Of a stretch of 64,000 bases of DNA, positions 54,559 to 63,098 are shown piece by piece. The position numbers and the translations under genes were made by a program. Below the pieces are notes generated by a model. It made no database searches, was not told the origin of the DNA, and saw only the letters and a list, made by a program, of their open reading frames with translations. The stretch is taken from positions 1 through 64,000 of the forward strand of contig NZ_AXVJ01000055.1 in the NCBI RefSeq assembly GCF_000482465.1. The letters are read 5' to 3'. Positions within the stretch are counted from its first letter, which is position 1, and every line of letters begins with the position of its first letter. The DNA comes from Runella limosa DSM 17973. Lineage in GTDB: Bacteria; Bacteroidota; Bacteroidia; Cytophagales; Spirosomataceae.

Positions 54559-54597
54559 CTATCACTATGCCTAAAATACGAAAAACAGGCTATAAAT

Positions 54598-54665
54598 AAG
54601 TCGGATTTGTACAAATATTTTACGGTTTTCTCCATTCTTTCGCTCCCCCGTGAGTCTTAAATTTG
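54598..54665 (+). promoter_or_regulatory. susC promoter and conserved site
   Basis: TAAATTTG (54658-54665) fits the -7 consensus. AAGTCGGATTTGTACAAATA (54598-54617) is identical to 42002-42021, and its start is exactly 60 bases before the start of the -7 box, as there. The -33 region has only TTTC, which suits an activated promoter. The perfect palindrome ATTTGTACAAAT lies at 54605-54616. Confidence 0.7.
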
Positions 54666-54751
54666 TCTAACCATTTCGCCGAATCTTCCTATGCAAAACA
54701 ACCCTAACATCTGTTCTTTTACCAATTTTTAACCTTTAATCATTTTAACTT

Positions 54752-57700
54752 ATGGCAATTCATTCTACGCCTTTTGAAAGGAGTACAGGCACCCCTTTGC
54801 CCCAAAAACGGGTGATGTACGCAACGCAAGACAGTAACAAACAAAATTTTTTCACCCTAACACGTCGGTTACGCATTGGCTTTAAGGCCAGTGTATTGGC
54901 ACTGCTGGTGTTGTTGGCAGGCATGGTGCAAGGGGCTTTTGCACAAAACCGACAAATCTCAGGGACGGTCTTTGACGCCAGCGGCGTGCCTCTGCCAGGT
55001 ACGAGCGTGAAAATAAAGGGCACGGTGACAGGTACCATCTCCGATGCCAACGGCAAATACAGTGTTCAAGCTGCCAACAATGCCACGTTGGTGTTTAGTT
55101 ACATTGGGTATATTTCGCAGGAAGTACTGACCGATAACCGAAGCGTTTATGATGTAACCCTCCAAGCCGACGCCTCCGCTCTTTCGGAAGTGGTAGTGGT
55201 GGGTTATGGCACGCAGAAAAAAGTAAACTTGTCGGGGTCGGTAGCGACGGTATCGGGCGTGGAACTGACACAGCGCCCCGTGCCTAACATGCAAAACTTA
55301 CTTCAAGGACGAGTAGCAGGTTTGGACATTATCCAAAGTACGGGCGAGCCAGGCCGCGACGATGCCTCTTTCCAGCTCAGGGGATTTGGGTCGTTTGGTG
55401 CATCTTCAGCTCCTTTGGTCTTGGTAGATGGGGTCATTGCTTCCATCAAGAACCTTTCGCCGCAAGACATTGAAAGTGTGACCGTTCTGAAAGATGCTGC
55501 GTCGGCTTCTATCTACGGAGCGAGGGCAGCCAACGGGGTTATTTTGATTACGACCAAAAAGGGAAAAGCAGGCAAAACCCAGATTGAATACAACGGAAGC
55601 ATGGGCGTGAGTGAAGCTACGAAATACCCCGAGCTCATTACTAACTCGGCGACGTATATGGAAATGTACAATTCGGCGCGCCTTCGCAGCGGACAACCTG
55701 TGCTTTATACCCAAGCCCAAATTGATTTGTACAAAAACAATCCCAACAGCGACAAGTACCCCAATTTTAATTGGCTAGACCATGTGCTAGGCAAAGGCCC
55801 GATTCAAAATCACCACATCGGGTTTTCGGGTGGAAACGAACAGACGATTTACAATGCTTCTTTTAATTACTTAGACCAACAAAGTATCACCAAAGGGTAT
55901 AAGTACAAGCGATACAACGGGTTAATTGACTTTTCGTCGCAAGTACACAAGCGGGTGCGCGTTGGTACAAACATCAACTTGTCGTTTCAGGATGCAAAAG
56001 CGCCTTGGTTGACCAACGACAACCTGTTGCTGCTCGCCTATGCCTCGGCACCGACAATGATGCCGTTTTTGCCCGACGGAAGTGGAAGAGCGACTAACCG
56101 CGATTTTACGACCAACGGAACAGGAAACCGCAGCGTAGAAGAAGTGTACGCGACGGGTGGGCAATTCACCAAAACGTACAACGTCAACGCCCAGGCGTTT
56201 GCTGAAGTAAGCATTTTGAAAAACTTAAAATGGATGAGTAAGGGAGCCATTACGTATTTTGATGAACAATACAAAAACCGTCAGTATCCATCGCAGTCGT
56301 TTGCGTACCAGCCAGATGCCTCAGGAAATTACGTGCAAGTGGCCAACGGTAATCCCGATTTCAATGGGCTTCGACAAAATGAAACCCGCGCTATTACGAA
56401 AACGTTTTTCAGTACGCTCAATTACAGCACCCAATTTGGTACCGACCATAACCTGAACTTACTGGCGGGTTATGAGCAACAAAACAATTTCACCGAAAAC
56501 GTAGGCGGGGCTAGATACGACTTCCCAACTACGTCCATCATGGTGCTTGACGGTAGCGGCCCGACCAACCAAACAACCAACGGTGGTGCTTCCGAATGGG
56601 CCTTGCAGTCGTTGTTTGGAAGAGCCAATTATGATTTCAAAAACAAATATTTCCTCGAAGGTAACATTCGCTACGACGGAACGTCGCGCGTGGGAATCGA
56701 CAACCGTTGGGGGATTTTTGGTGGAGGCTCGGGTGCATGGAAGCTCTCCGAAGAAAACTTTATTAAAAACAACGTGTCGTGGATTGATAACCTAAAACTC
56801 CGCGCTTCGTACGGTACGCTTGGAAACCAAGAAATCGGGAACTACCCTTACCAAGACGTACTTAACTTAACGGCCTATCCTTGGAGTTCTTCGCTCACAA
56901 CGGGAGCGCAGTTGACTCGCTTGGTGACCAAAGATTTGCGGTGGGAAAAAACGTCGATGTTGGATTTTGGGCTAGACGTTGACTTGTTCAAAGGGCTCTT
57001 TGGCGCTACCATCGACTGGTACAAACGCGATACCCGCGACATCCTCACGCAGCGCCAAGATTTGCCAAACAGTGTAGGACTTACCGCGCCTATTGTCAAT
57101 GCAGGAGCAATGCAAAACACAGGGATTGAGTTGGAATTGAGACACAACAAAACCATCAATGAGTTCAATTACGGGGTGGGTGTGCTTTTCCACCGCTATC
57201 GCAACAAAGTAACCAATTTGTTGGCCGAGACCCTAGGGACAATCGAAATAGGACAGCCGTACAACAACTTCTTTATGTATGAGTGGGCGGGAATTTTCCA
57301 AAGCCAAGACGAAATCAACAGTTCGCCTAAGCAACCTAATTCAGGTACGCTCAAGCCAGGTGATTTGAAAATCAGAGACTTGAATGGAAACGGCACCGTT
57401 GGCCCAGAAGACCGAGTACGCATTAGCCGTTTCCCTTCGTACAACTATTCGTTTAACCTCAATGCAGGCTGGAAAGGCTTTAACCTAACGGCGTTTTTCC
57501 AAGGGGTACAGGGAATCAAGACCCAAGTGAGCGGTTGGGGATACGAGCCATTCCAACAAGGTTCGGCGCCTCCGTTGCGCTTCCTAAACGCTTGGTCACC
57601 TACCAACCCTAGCACCACCGTTCCTGCCGTGTATCAAGTGGGCTACCCAGGGGTGTCAGGTTATACTTCTACTTATTTCTTGCAAGATGCGTCGTATTTG

Positions 57701-57910
57701 CGTTTGAAAAACTTGTACCTCTCTTACACTTTCAATCAAGACATCCTCAGCAAAGTAGGAGCCAAAGGGTTGATTGTGTATTTCTCGGGTGATAACTTAA
57801 TGACGTGGACAAAATACGAAGGAAACGATCCCGAAAGAGCAGGTTCAGGACGATTTGCGCAATTCCCTCAGTTGAAAATTTTTACGGGAGGATTGAACAT
57901 CAAATTTTAG
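54752..57910 (+). CDS. SusC/RagA-family TonB-dependent outer-membrane transporter
   Basis: This 1052-residue outer-membrane porin imports oligosaccharides using TonB energy. The N-terminus is unusually long: the hydrophobic signal (ASVLALLVLLAGMVQGAFAQ) begins near residue 46. Then come a carboxypeptidase-like domain (ISGTVFDASGVPLPGTSVKI), the linker SEVVVVGYGTQKKVNLSGS, the plug (LLQGRVAGLDI, VLKDAASASIYGARAANGVI, LITTKKGKAG) and a beta-barrel of about 750 residues to the C-terminus. An internal ATG at 54815 could give a more usual signal length. It is followed by its SusD partner in the same operon. Confidence 0.97.
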   Translation: MAIHSTPFERSTGTPLPQKRVMYATQDSNKQNFFTLTRRLRIGFKASVLALLVLLAGMVQGAFAQNRQISGTVFDASGVPLPGTSVKIKGTVTGTISDANGKYSVQAANNATLVFSYIGYISQEVLTDNRSVYDVTLQADASALSEVVVVGYGTQKKVNLSGSVATVSGVELTQRPVPNMQNLLQGRVAGLDIIQSTGEPGRDDASFQLRGFGSFGASSAPLVLVDGVIASIKNLSPQDIESVTVLKDAASASIYGARAANGVILITTKKGKAGKTQIEYNGSMGVSEATKYPELITNSATYMEMYNSARLRSGQPVLYTQAQIDLYKNNPNSDKYPNFNWLDHVLGKGPIQNHHIGFSGGNEQTIYNASFNYLDQQSITKGYKYKRYNGLIDFSSQVHKRVRVGTNINLSFQDAKAPWLTNDNLLLLAYASAPTMMPFLPDGSGRATNRDFTTNGTGNRSVEEVYATGGQFTKTYNVNAQAFAEVSILKNLKWMSKGAITYFDEQYKNRQYPSQSFAYQPDASGNYVQVANGNPDFNGLRQNETRAITKTFFSTLNYSTQFGTDHNLNLLAGYEQQNNFTENVGGARYDFPTTSIMVLDGSGPTNQTTNGGASEWALQSLFGRANYDFKNKYFLEGNIRYDGTSRVGIDNRWGIFGGGSGAWKLSEENFIKNNVSWIDNLKLRASYGTLGNQEIGNYPYQDVLNLTAYPWSSSLTTGAQLTRLVTKDLRWEKTSMLDFGLDVDLFKGLFGATIDWYKRDTRDILTQRQDLPNSVGLTAPIVNAGAMQNTGIELELRHNKTINEFNYGVGVLFHRYRNKVTNLLAETLGTIEIGQPYNNFFMYEWAGIFQSQDEINSSPKQPNSGTLKPGDLKIRDLNGNGTVGPEDRVRISRFPSYNYSFNLNAGWKGFNLTAFFQGVQGIKTQVSGWGYEPFQQGSAPPLRFLNAWSPTNPSTTVPAVYQVGYPGVSGYTSTYFLQDASYLRLKNLYLSYTFNQDILSKVGAKGLIVYFSGDNLMTWTKYEGNDPERAGSGRFAQFPQLKIFTGGLNIKF

Positions 57911-57952
57911 GTGATACCGTGCTTTAGTACTCATTTTAAACGTTCGACAACA

Positions 57953-59470
57953 ATGAAATTTTATAAAAAATACATGACCCAATGCCTCGCAGCTTTGATG
58001 TGCTTCAGCACGTTGAGTTCTTGCGACAAAGACTTTTTGGATAAAAACCCACTGAATGCCATCTCGGGTGCGACGTTCTGGAAAACCGAAACCGACGTCA
58101 CTATGGCGTTGGCGGGGGTGTACCGCACGCTTCAAAATGGGATTTATGGCCACCGAAAACCATTTTTTGATGCCTATTCAGACAATGCCTACGATCGACA
58201 CAATTACTTTGGCTATCAGGCCGTAACGTTGGGGGTTGTGAACCCGAGTAACGTCAATTCGGGGCTTTACAACCAGCCGTATCAGGGAATTGCGGCGTGT
58301 AATTATTTCTTAGAAAATGTAGGGTCGGTCAGTGCGGTGTCGCAAGCCAACAAAGATATTTACTCGGCCGAAGTACGGTTCTTGCGAGCGATGTACTATT
58401 TCGATTTGGTACAAATGTTTGGCGGGGTCGTGTTGTATAAAGTAGCTCCCAAGACTGCCGAAGAAGCCAAAATCAAACAAAGCACCAAAGAGGAAGTACT
58501 CACCTTTGTGTTGGAAGACTTGGATTATGCCATTTCAAAACTGCCCGCCACGGCTTACACGGGACGCGTTGTAAAAGCCAGTGCGCAATTTTTGAAGGCC
58601 CGCGTGCGGCTCTACCAACAAAACTGGGCGGAGGCCGCGACCATCACCAACGAAATCATCAACTCAAAGTTGTTCTCGATTTATCAAGGTGGATATGCCA
58701 ATCTCTTTTTGACAACAACCCAACAAAACAACAACGAGATATTGTTTTCGACCAAATATTTGGCCCCTAACAACCCCCAAGGAAACGAAGGAATGTTGGT
58801 GGAAATTGGTTGGTACGGCGCCATTGCTCCTTATCAAAACTTGGTGGATGAATACGAAATGACGAACGGGAAAATGATTTCGGACGCAGGTTCTGGCTAC
58901 GATGCGGCCAATCCGTACACCAACCGTGACCCGCGTCTGCGCATGACAATCAAAGCGCCTGGAGATTCTGAAACGACCAATTATAGTCATACCGATCCAC
59001 TTCTGACGGGATTTGCCCAGAAAAAATACATGGATTTGTCGAAATTGCCGTACGATAGAACCAAGATTCCATTGACTGACATGAACGTGGTACACATGCG
59101 TTATGCCGAAGTATTGTTGGCATACGCCGAAGCCAAAAACGAAGTGTCGGGGCCTGATGCGAGTATTTACGACGCGCTCAACGCCATTCGCACTCGGACG
59201 AGTGTGAAGCTCCCCGCAGTTGACCAAGCAAAATACAACACCAAAGAGTCATTGCGGGAGTTTATTCGCCACGAGCGCCGCGTGGAATTGGCCTTGGAAG
59301 GACACCGTTATTTTGATTTGAAACGCTGGAACGCGATGGCTTCGAGACTAACTGCGGTAAAAAATCCTGCGGGACAAACCTTGGTGTTTGGGGAGAAAAA
59401 CAACGTGTTGCCGTTCCCTCAGTCGGAAGTAGATAGAAATAAAAGCTTGACGCAGAATACAGGATATTAA
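57953..59470 (+). CDS. SusD/RagB-family glycan-binding lipoprotein
   Basis: This 505-residue outer-membrane lipoprotein (CFSTLSSC lipobox) forms the lid of the SusC transporter and binds the glycan. TPR-like helices and the typical ends are visible: FLDKNPLNAISGATFWKTET at the start, and RHERRVELALEGHRYFDLKR with WNAMA and NNVLPFPQSEVDRNKSL at the end. An in-frame ATG at 57911 was rejected, since the ATG at 57953 gives the proper signal. It is 42 bases after susC and co-transcribed. Confidence 0.96.
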   Translation: MKFYKKYMTQCLAALMCFSTLSSCDKDFLDKNPLNAISGATFWKTETDVTMALAGVYRTLQNGIYGHRKPFFDAYSDNAYDRHNYFGYQAVTLGVVNPSNVNSGLYNQPYQGIAACNYFLENVGSVSAVSQANKDIYSAEVRFLRAMYYFDLVQMFGGVVLYKVAPKTAEEAKIKQSTKEEVLTFVLEDLDYAISKLPATAYTGRVVKASAQFLKARVRLYQQNWAEAATITNEIINSKLFSIYQGGYANLFLTTTQQNNNEILFSTKYLAPNNPQGNEGMLVEIGWYGAIAPYQNLVDEYEMTNGKMISDAGSGYDAANPYTNRDPRLRMTIKAPGDSETTNYSHTDPLLTGFAQKKYMDLSKLPYDRTKIPLTDMNVVHMRYAEVLLAYAEAKNEVSGPDASIYDALNAIRTRTSVKLPAVDQAKYNTKESLREFIRHERRVELALEGHRYFDLKRWNAMASRLTAVKNPAGQTLVFGEKNNVLPFPQSEVDRNKSLTQNTGY

Positions 59471-59490
59471 TTGTTGATTGTTTACTATTA

Positions 59491-59517
59491 CTGGCCCCGA
59501 CATCATGTCGGGGCCAG
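59491..59517. repeat. perfect 27-base inverted repeat
   Basis: CTGGCCCCGACAT and ATGTCGGGGCCAG around a single C form a long GC-rich palindrome after susD. No T-run follows. It may act as a terminator for susD or be a dispersed palindrome. The rest of the 182-base gap holds no gene. Confidence 0.6.
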
Positions 59518-59652
59518 TGTGGTTTAACGTCTCTGACGTAACTTTGCAGTAATCAATCATCATCTCGGTAGATGAACTTTTATCGTACTGCTTTCGCCCG
59601 TTCAACGGGTATTTTTTAGTCTTCTTTCAAACTTTGACAAAGCTCTAAAGCA

Positions 59653-60411
59653 CTACGTCCATTTACTCAAAAAAACGCTGAAGGCATCTTTGTATTGATC
59701 GCTGACGGGAATCGTCATCGTGCCAATTTGAATGCTATTTCGGGTGAGACTGGCGATTTTATCCAACGAAACGATAAACGACCGATGCACCCGCATAAAC
59801 TTGCGGGCAGGAAGTTTGTCTTCCAAAGCTTTTAGGCTCGTCAACGACAAAATAGGCTTGTTGCTTCCCTGAAGGTGAACTTTGACGTAATCCTTTAGCC
59901 CTTCGATGTACAAAATATCTTTGAAGGCTACCCGAACAAGCTGATATTCAACCTTCAAAAAGAGCGAATCTTCTTCGGGTTCGGCGGCAACGGGCGCTGC
60001 TGCAACGGCAGGGGCTGGTGCGGGGCGGTTGATTAACTCAAAATACGCCTTGGCTTTGTTGGCAGCCCGAAGAAACTCTTCGTAATTGAAAGGTTTCAAC
60101 AAATAGTCTAAGGCATCGACTTTGTAGCCCTCAATGGCAAAATTATTGAAGGCGGTCGTGAAGATAATGCGCGGGCCAACGCCATTTTGTTGGGCTTGTC
60201 CCAAAACCCTAGCAAGCTCGATACCCGTCAAATCAGGCATTTGGATGTCCAAAAAAATGAGGTCAACTTTTTGGTCATGCAGCCCTTGTAGTGCTTCTAC
60301 GGCACTGGAGTATTTGCCAACTAACGTCAGAAAAGGCGTTTTTTCGATAAATACACTGACCAATCCCAAAGCGAGGGGTTCGTCATCAACGGCTATGCAA
60401 GTTAGGTTCAT
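59653..60411 (-). CDS. LytTR-family response regulator (second system)
   Basis: The product has 252 residues. The receiver domain (1-120) has Asp in LIFLDIQMPD (about 56), TTAFNNFAIEGY, and Lys in YLLKPFN (about 106). A Pro/Ala-rich linker (about 130-147) is followed by the LytTR domain (about 150-252) with ILYIEGLKDYVKVHL, FMRVHRSFIVSLDKIA. It overlaps its kinase gene by 26 bases. It is convergent with susD, so it may serve the glycan locus or be independent. Confidence 0.94.
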   Translation of the reverse strand: MNLTCIAVDDEPLALGLVSVFIEKTPFLTLVGKYSSAVEALQGLHDQKVDLIFLDIQMPDLTGIELARVLGQAQQNGVGPRIIFTTAFNNFAIEGYKVDALDYLLKPFNYEEFLRAANKAKAYFELINRPAPAPAVAAAPVAAEPEEDSLFLKVEYQLVRVAFKDILYIEGLKDYVKVHLQGSNKPILSLTSLKALEDKLPARKFMRVHRSFIVSLDKIASLTRNSIQIGTMTIPVSDQYKDAFSVFLSKWT

Positions 60412-61507
60412 AGGAAGGAGTTTGGGGCGATTGCGTTACATTAGGCGTTTGAATCACCAATATCACCAAGTATTCGTTGGTGGGGGTATGCTCGGTGATG
60501 TCGAGGCGATAGCGATTGGGATAAAGTAAATCCAACCGACGGCGGGTATTTACCAAACCAATGCCATTGCTCTCGTCCAAAGTAGGCCCTTTTCCCGAAA
60601 AGAGGGTATTTCTAACTTCTACTCTGAGGGTAGCGCCTTCTTGTTTCAAACCTACAAAAATTTCGCTAGGTTGTGTGGCACTGACGCCATGTTTGAAGGC
60701 ATTTTCCAAAAACGGCAACAAAAGCATGGGCGCAATCGACACATCGTGGTAAGGCTCGGGTTTGTCGAAGGTTATTTTTACTTTATCCGTCAGGCGCAGT
60801 TGCATGAGCTGAATGTAGTCCTGTAAAAATGCAATCTCGTGGCTCAGGCTTACCATGCCTTCTTTGGTTTCGTACAACACATACCGCATCATGCGCGAAA
60901 GCCGATGAAGTGCCTCACGGGCGTGTTCTACATCGAGCATCGTCAACGCGTAGATATTGTTGAGGGTATTGAAGAAAAAATGCGGGTTGATTTGCGCCTT
61001 CAAAAAAGACAATTCGGAAGTCACTTTTTCTTGTTCAAGTTGTTCGCGGATGCGGGCGTCTTTTTGCCATTTTTGAACCATTGTCAAGCTGGTACTTGCT
61101 CCTAGCGACAACAACGAGTACAACAACGTAAATGAGTCAAAGCGGCGGCCCCTAGCTAATCCGTCCCATTTTTTGTCGGGACGAACGGCCTTGTGCCAAA
61201 GCTCAGGTAAGTTCAACCACGATTCCACACCCTGGATGGTCCAATAAATGGCTATTACGGCGGCGGCGATGGAGGCAAGGTACCACAAGGTATGGTTTTT
61301 AAAAAGCAATTTGGGAATGAGTACCTTGGCGTTTAAATAAAAACTACTGATAAGCAGCACCAAAAGTATCCATTGTTTGACCCAGTATTCATCGGGAACA
61401 GCCAGCCGTCCACCAAAGGGAGGCATTAAAACTAGCCCTGAGATGAGGGACCATGCCAAAAGATGAATGACAAGCGGTAGGTTTTTTCTATTCGGATTGA
61501 GTAACAT
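60386..61507 (-). CDS. LytS-like sensor histidine kinase (second system)
   Basis: This 373-residue protein has four N-terminal membrane helices (LVIHLLAWSLISGLVLMPP, WILLVLLISSFYLNAKVLI, LWYLASIAAAVIAIYWT, LLYSLLSLGASTSLTMV). The kinase core has the H-box INPHFFFNTLNNIYALTM (His about 175), LLLPFLENAFKHGV (N-box) and NGIGLVNTRRRLDLLY (G-box). It has no large extracytoplasmic sensor domain. It is the upstream gene of the pair with the LytTR regulator. The 244-base gap to rsmH must hold promoters for both directions. Confidence 0.93.
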   Translation of the reverse strand: MLLNPNRKNLPLVIHLLAWSLISGLVLMPPFGGRLAVPDEYWVKQWILLVLLISSFYLNAKVLIPKLLFKNHTLWYLASIAAAVIAIYWTIQGVESWLNLPELWHKAVRPDKKWDGLARGRRFDSFTLLYSLLSLGASTSLTMVQKWQKDARIREQLEQEKVTSELSFLKAQINPHFFFNTLNNIYALTMLDVEHAREALHRLSRMMRYVLYETKEGMVSLSHEIAFLQDYIQLMQLRLTDKVKITFDKPEPYHDVSIAPMLLLPFLENAFKHGVSATQPSEIFVGLKQEGATLRVEVRNTLFSGKGPTLDESNGIGLVNTRRRLDLLYPNRYRLDITEHTPTNEYLVILVIQTPNVTQSPQTPSYEPNLHSR

Positions 61508-61690
61508 GTGTTTCTTATACAGTATGACGGGACAATCTTACTTAAAAAACAAAAATGATGGTTGCTATAATCGGCAGTTTATGGAAATTTACCGATAAAA
61601 TACAAGTCAGATTCTTTTGGCAATCAGTGAATTGGTTAAGTGTCTGTAAAAAAGAAAGTTTAATAACTGTCCCTCTTCTCAACAAGTTGT

Positions 61691-61698
61691 TAAATTTG
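61691..61698 (+). promoter_or_regulatory. possible -7 box of rsmH and the division cluster
   Basis: TAAATTTG fits TAnnTTTG and lies 53 bases before the rsmH ATG at 61752. A clear -33 element is not seen. Confidence 0.45.
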
Positions 61699-61751
61699 TG
61701 GCGGTTCGTATATTGATTCGTAAAAACGAATCCCAACAGCTAAAAACCACA

Positions 61752-62654
61752 ATGTATCATAACCCAGTATTATTGAAAGAGTGTTTGGAAGGATTAGATA
61801 TACAGCCCGATGGCGTGTATGTGGACGTGACGTTTGGCGGCGGTGGTCACTCAAAAGCGATTTTGGCGTGCTTGGGTGAAAAAGGTCGTTTGTTTGCCTT
61901 CGACCAAGACCCCGACGCGCGGGCCAATGCCGAAGCCATCAACGACAAGCGCCTGACGTTTGTGGATGCCAATTTTCGTTACCTTCAAAAGTACCTTCGC
62001 CTGTACGGTGTCAAGCAAGTCAATGGGATTTTGGGTGACTTGGGCGTGTCTTCGCACCAATTTGATACCCCAGAACGGGGTTTTTCTACGCGTTTTGAAG
62101 CATCGCTTGACATGCGCATGAACCCCCGAATTGGCAAAACGGCCCGCGATATTATCGACAACTATACCGTGGAGGAATTACACCGTATTTTTGGGATGTA
62201 CGGCGAACTCCAAAATGCCAAAACTGCGGCGCAGGCCATTGTGGCGGCCCGTGCCAATCGCTCGATTGAAACAGTGACCGACCTCAAGATGGCCCTGCAA
62301 CGGTTTGCGCCCCGTGGAAAAGAGAACAAATACTTTGCGCAGGTGTTTCAGGCGCTGCGGATTGAGGTAAACGAAGAAATGGCCGTTTTACAAGAGTTTC
62401 TGACGCAGTCGGCCGAAGTGCTCAAGCCTCAGGGGCGTTTGGTGGTGATGTCGTATCATTCGTTAGAAGATCGCCTTGTTAAAAACTTCATTGCCAAGGG
62501 GAAATTTTTTGGGGAAGTCGAAAAAGATTTTTTTGGAAACGACCTCAAACCATTGCAAGCCATCACCCGCAAGCCCATCGAAGCCAGTCCTGAGGAAATC
62601 GCTGAAAATTCTCGTGCTCGTAGTGCCAAATTACGGGTAGCTGAAAAGTTATAA
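61752..62654 (+). CDS. rsmH: 16S rRNA (cytosine-1402-N4)-methyltransferase
   Basis: This 300-residue SAM-dependent enzyme (MraW) methylates C1402 in the decoding centre of 16S rRNA. Conserved segments are YHNPVLLKECLEGL at the start, VDVTFGGGGHSKAIL (SAM motif), ILGDLGVSSHQFDTPERGFS, YFAQVFQALRIEVNEE and VVMSYHSLEDRLVKNF. The in-frame ATG at 61698 was rejected because the -7 box overlaps it and the family starts at MYHNPVLL. It is the first gene of the cluster. The usual mraZ is not upstream, where the histidine kinase stands on the other strand. Confidence 0.96.
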   Translation: MYHNPVLLKECLEGLDIQPDGVYVDVTFGGGGHSKAILACLGEKGRLFAFDQDPDARANAEAINDKRLTFVDANFRYLQKYLRLYGVKQVNGILGDLGVSSHQFDTPERGFSTRFEASLDMRMNPRIGKTARDIIDNYTVEELHRIFGMYGELQNAKTAAQAIVAARANRSIETVTDLKMALQRFAPRGKENKYFAQVFQALRIEVNEEMAVLQEFLTQSAEVLKPQGRLVVMSYHSLEDRLVKNFIAKGKFFGEVEKDFFGNDLKPLQAITRKPIEASPEEIAENSRARSAKLRVAEKL

Positions 62655-62675
62655 ACCCAAACCATTAAAACTGTT

Positions 62676-63068
62676 ATGGCTGTTAACGTAGTAGGTGGGC
62701 CGAATGCAAATGGTCGCCCAAATAAAAAAAACAAAACGGGCAATAGTAAAGTCTTGGGATGGTTGAGCCCATGGTTTAACGTAGAAAATGTAATGGGAGG
62801 GAAGCAGTTTCCCGTCAAGTACATCGACGGCTCCCTTTTTTTGCTATGTCTAGGGTTAATTATGGTCTTTTGTCGAATCAACGCCGAGCGCCAAATGCGC
62901 CAATTGCGCAAGTCAAATGAAGAGGTAAATAACTTACGGGCCGAATACACCATCCTGAAAGCCAACTATATGAAGATGGGAAAACAATCGGAATTGGCCC
63001 CCAAGGTGGAAGTGTTTGGTATAAAAGAGAGCCGTAAAACACCACAGCGGATTGTGGTGGAAGAGTAG
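62676..63068 (+). CDS. FtsL-like membrane protein
   Basis: This 130-residue protein lies between rsmH and ftsI, where ftsL stands in most dcw clusters. It has a charged cytoplasmic N-terminus (1-50), one membrane helix (SLFLLCLGLIMVFCRINA, about 53-70) and a periplasmic coiled-coil-like part (RQMRQLRKSNEEVNNLRAEY, about 73-92). This single-span layout and place fit FtsL, which links the septal complex. FtsL sequences are poorly conserved, so the call rests on position and topology. Confidence 0.8.
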   Translation: MAVNVVGGPNANGRPNKKNKTGNSKVLGWLSPWFNVENVMGGKQFPVKYIDGSLFLLCLGLIMVFCRINAERQMRQLRKSNEEVNNLRAEYTILKANYMKMGKQSELAPKVEVFGIKESRKTPQRIVVEE

Positions 63069-63098
63069 TTTGAGGTTTCCATTAAAAAAAATTAGACG

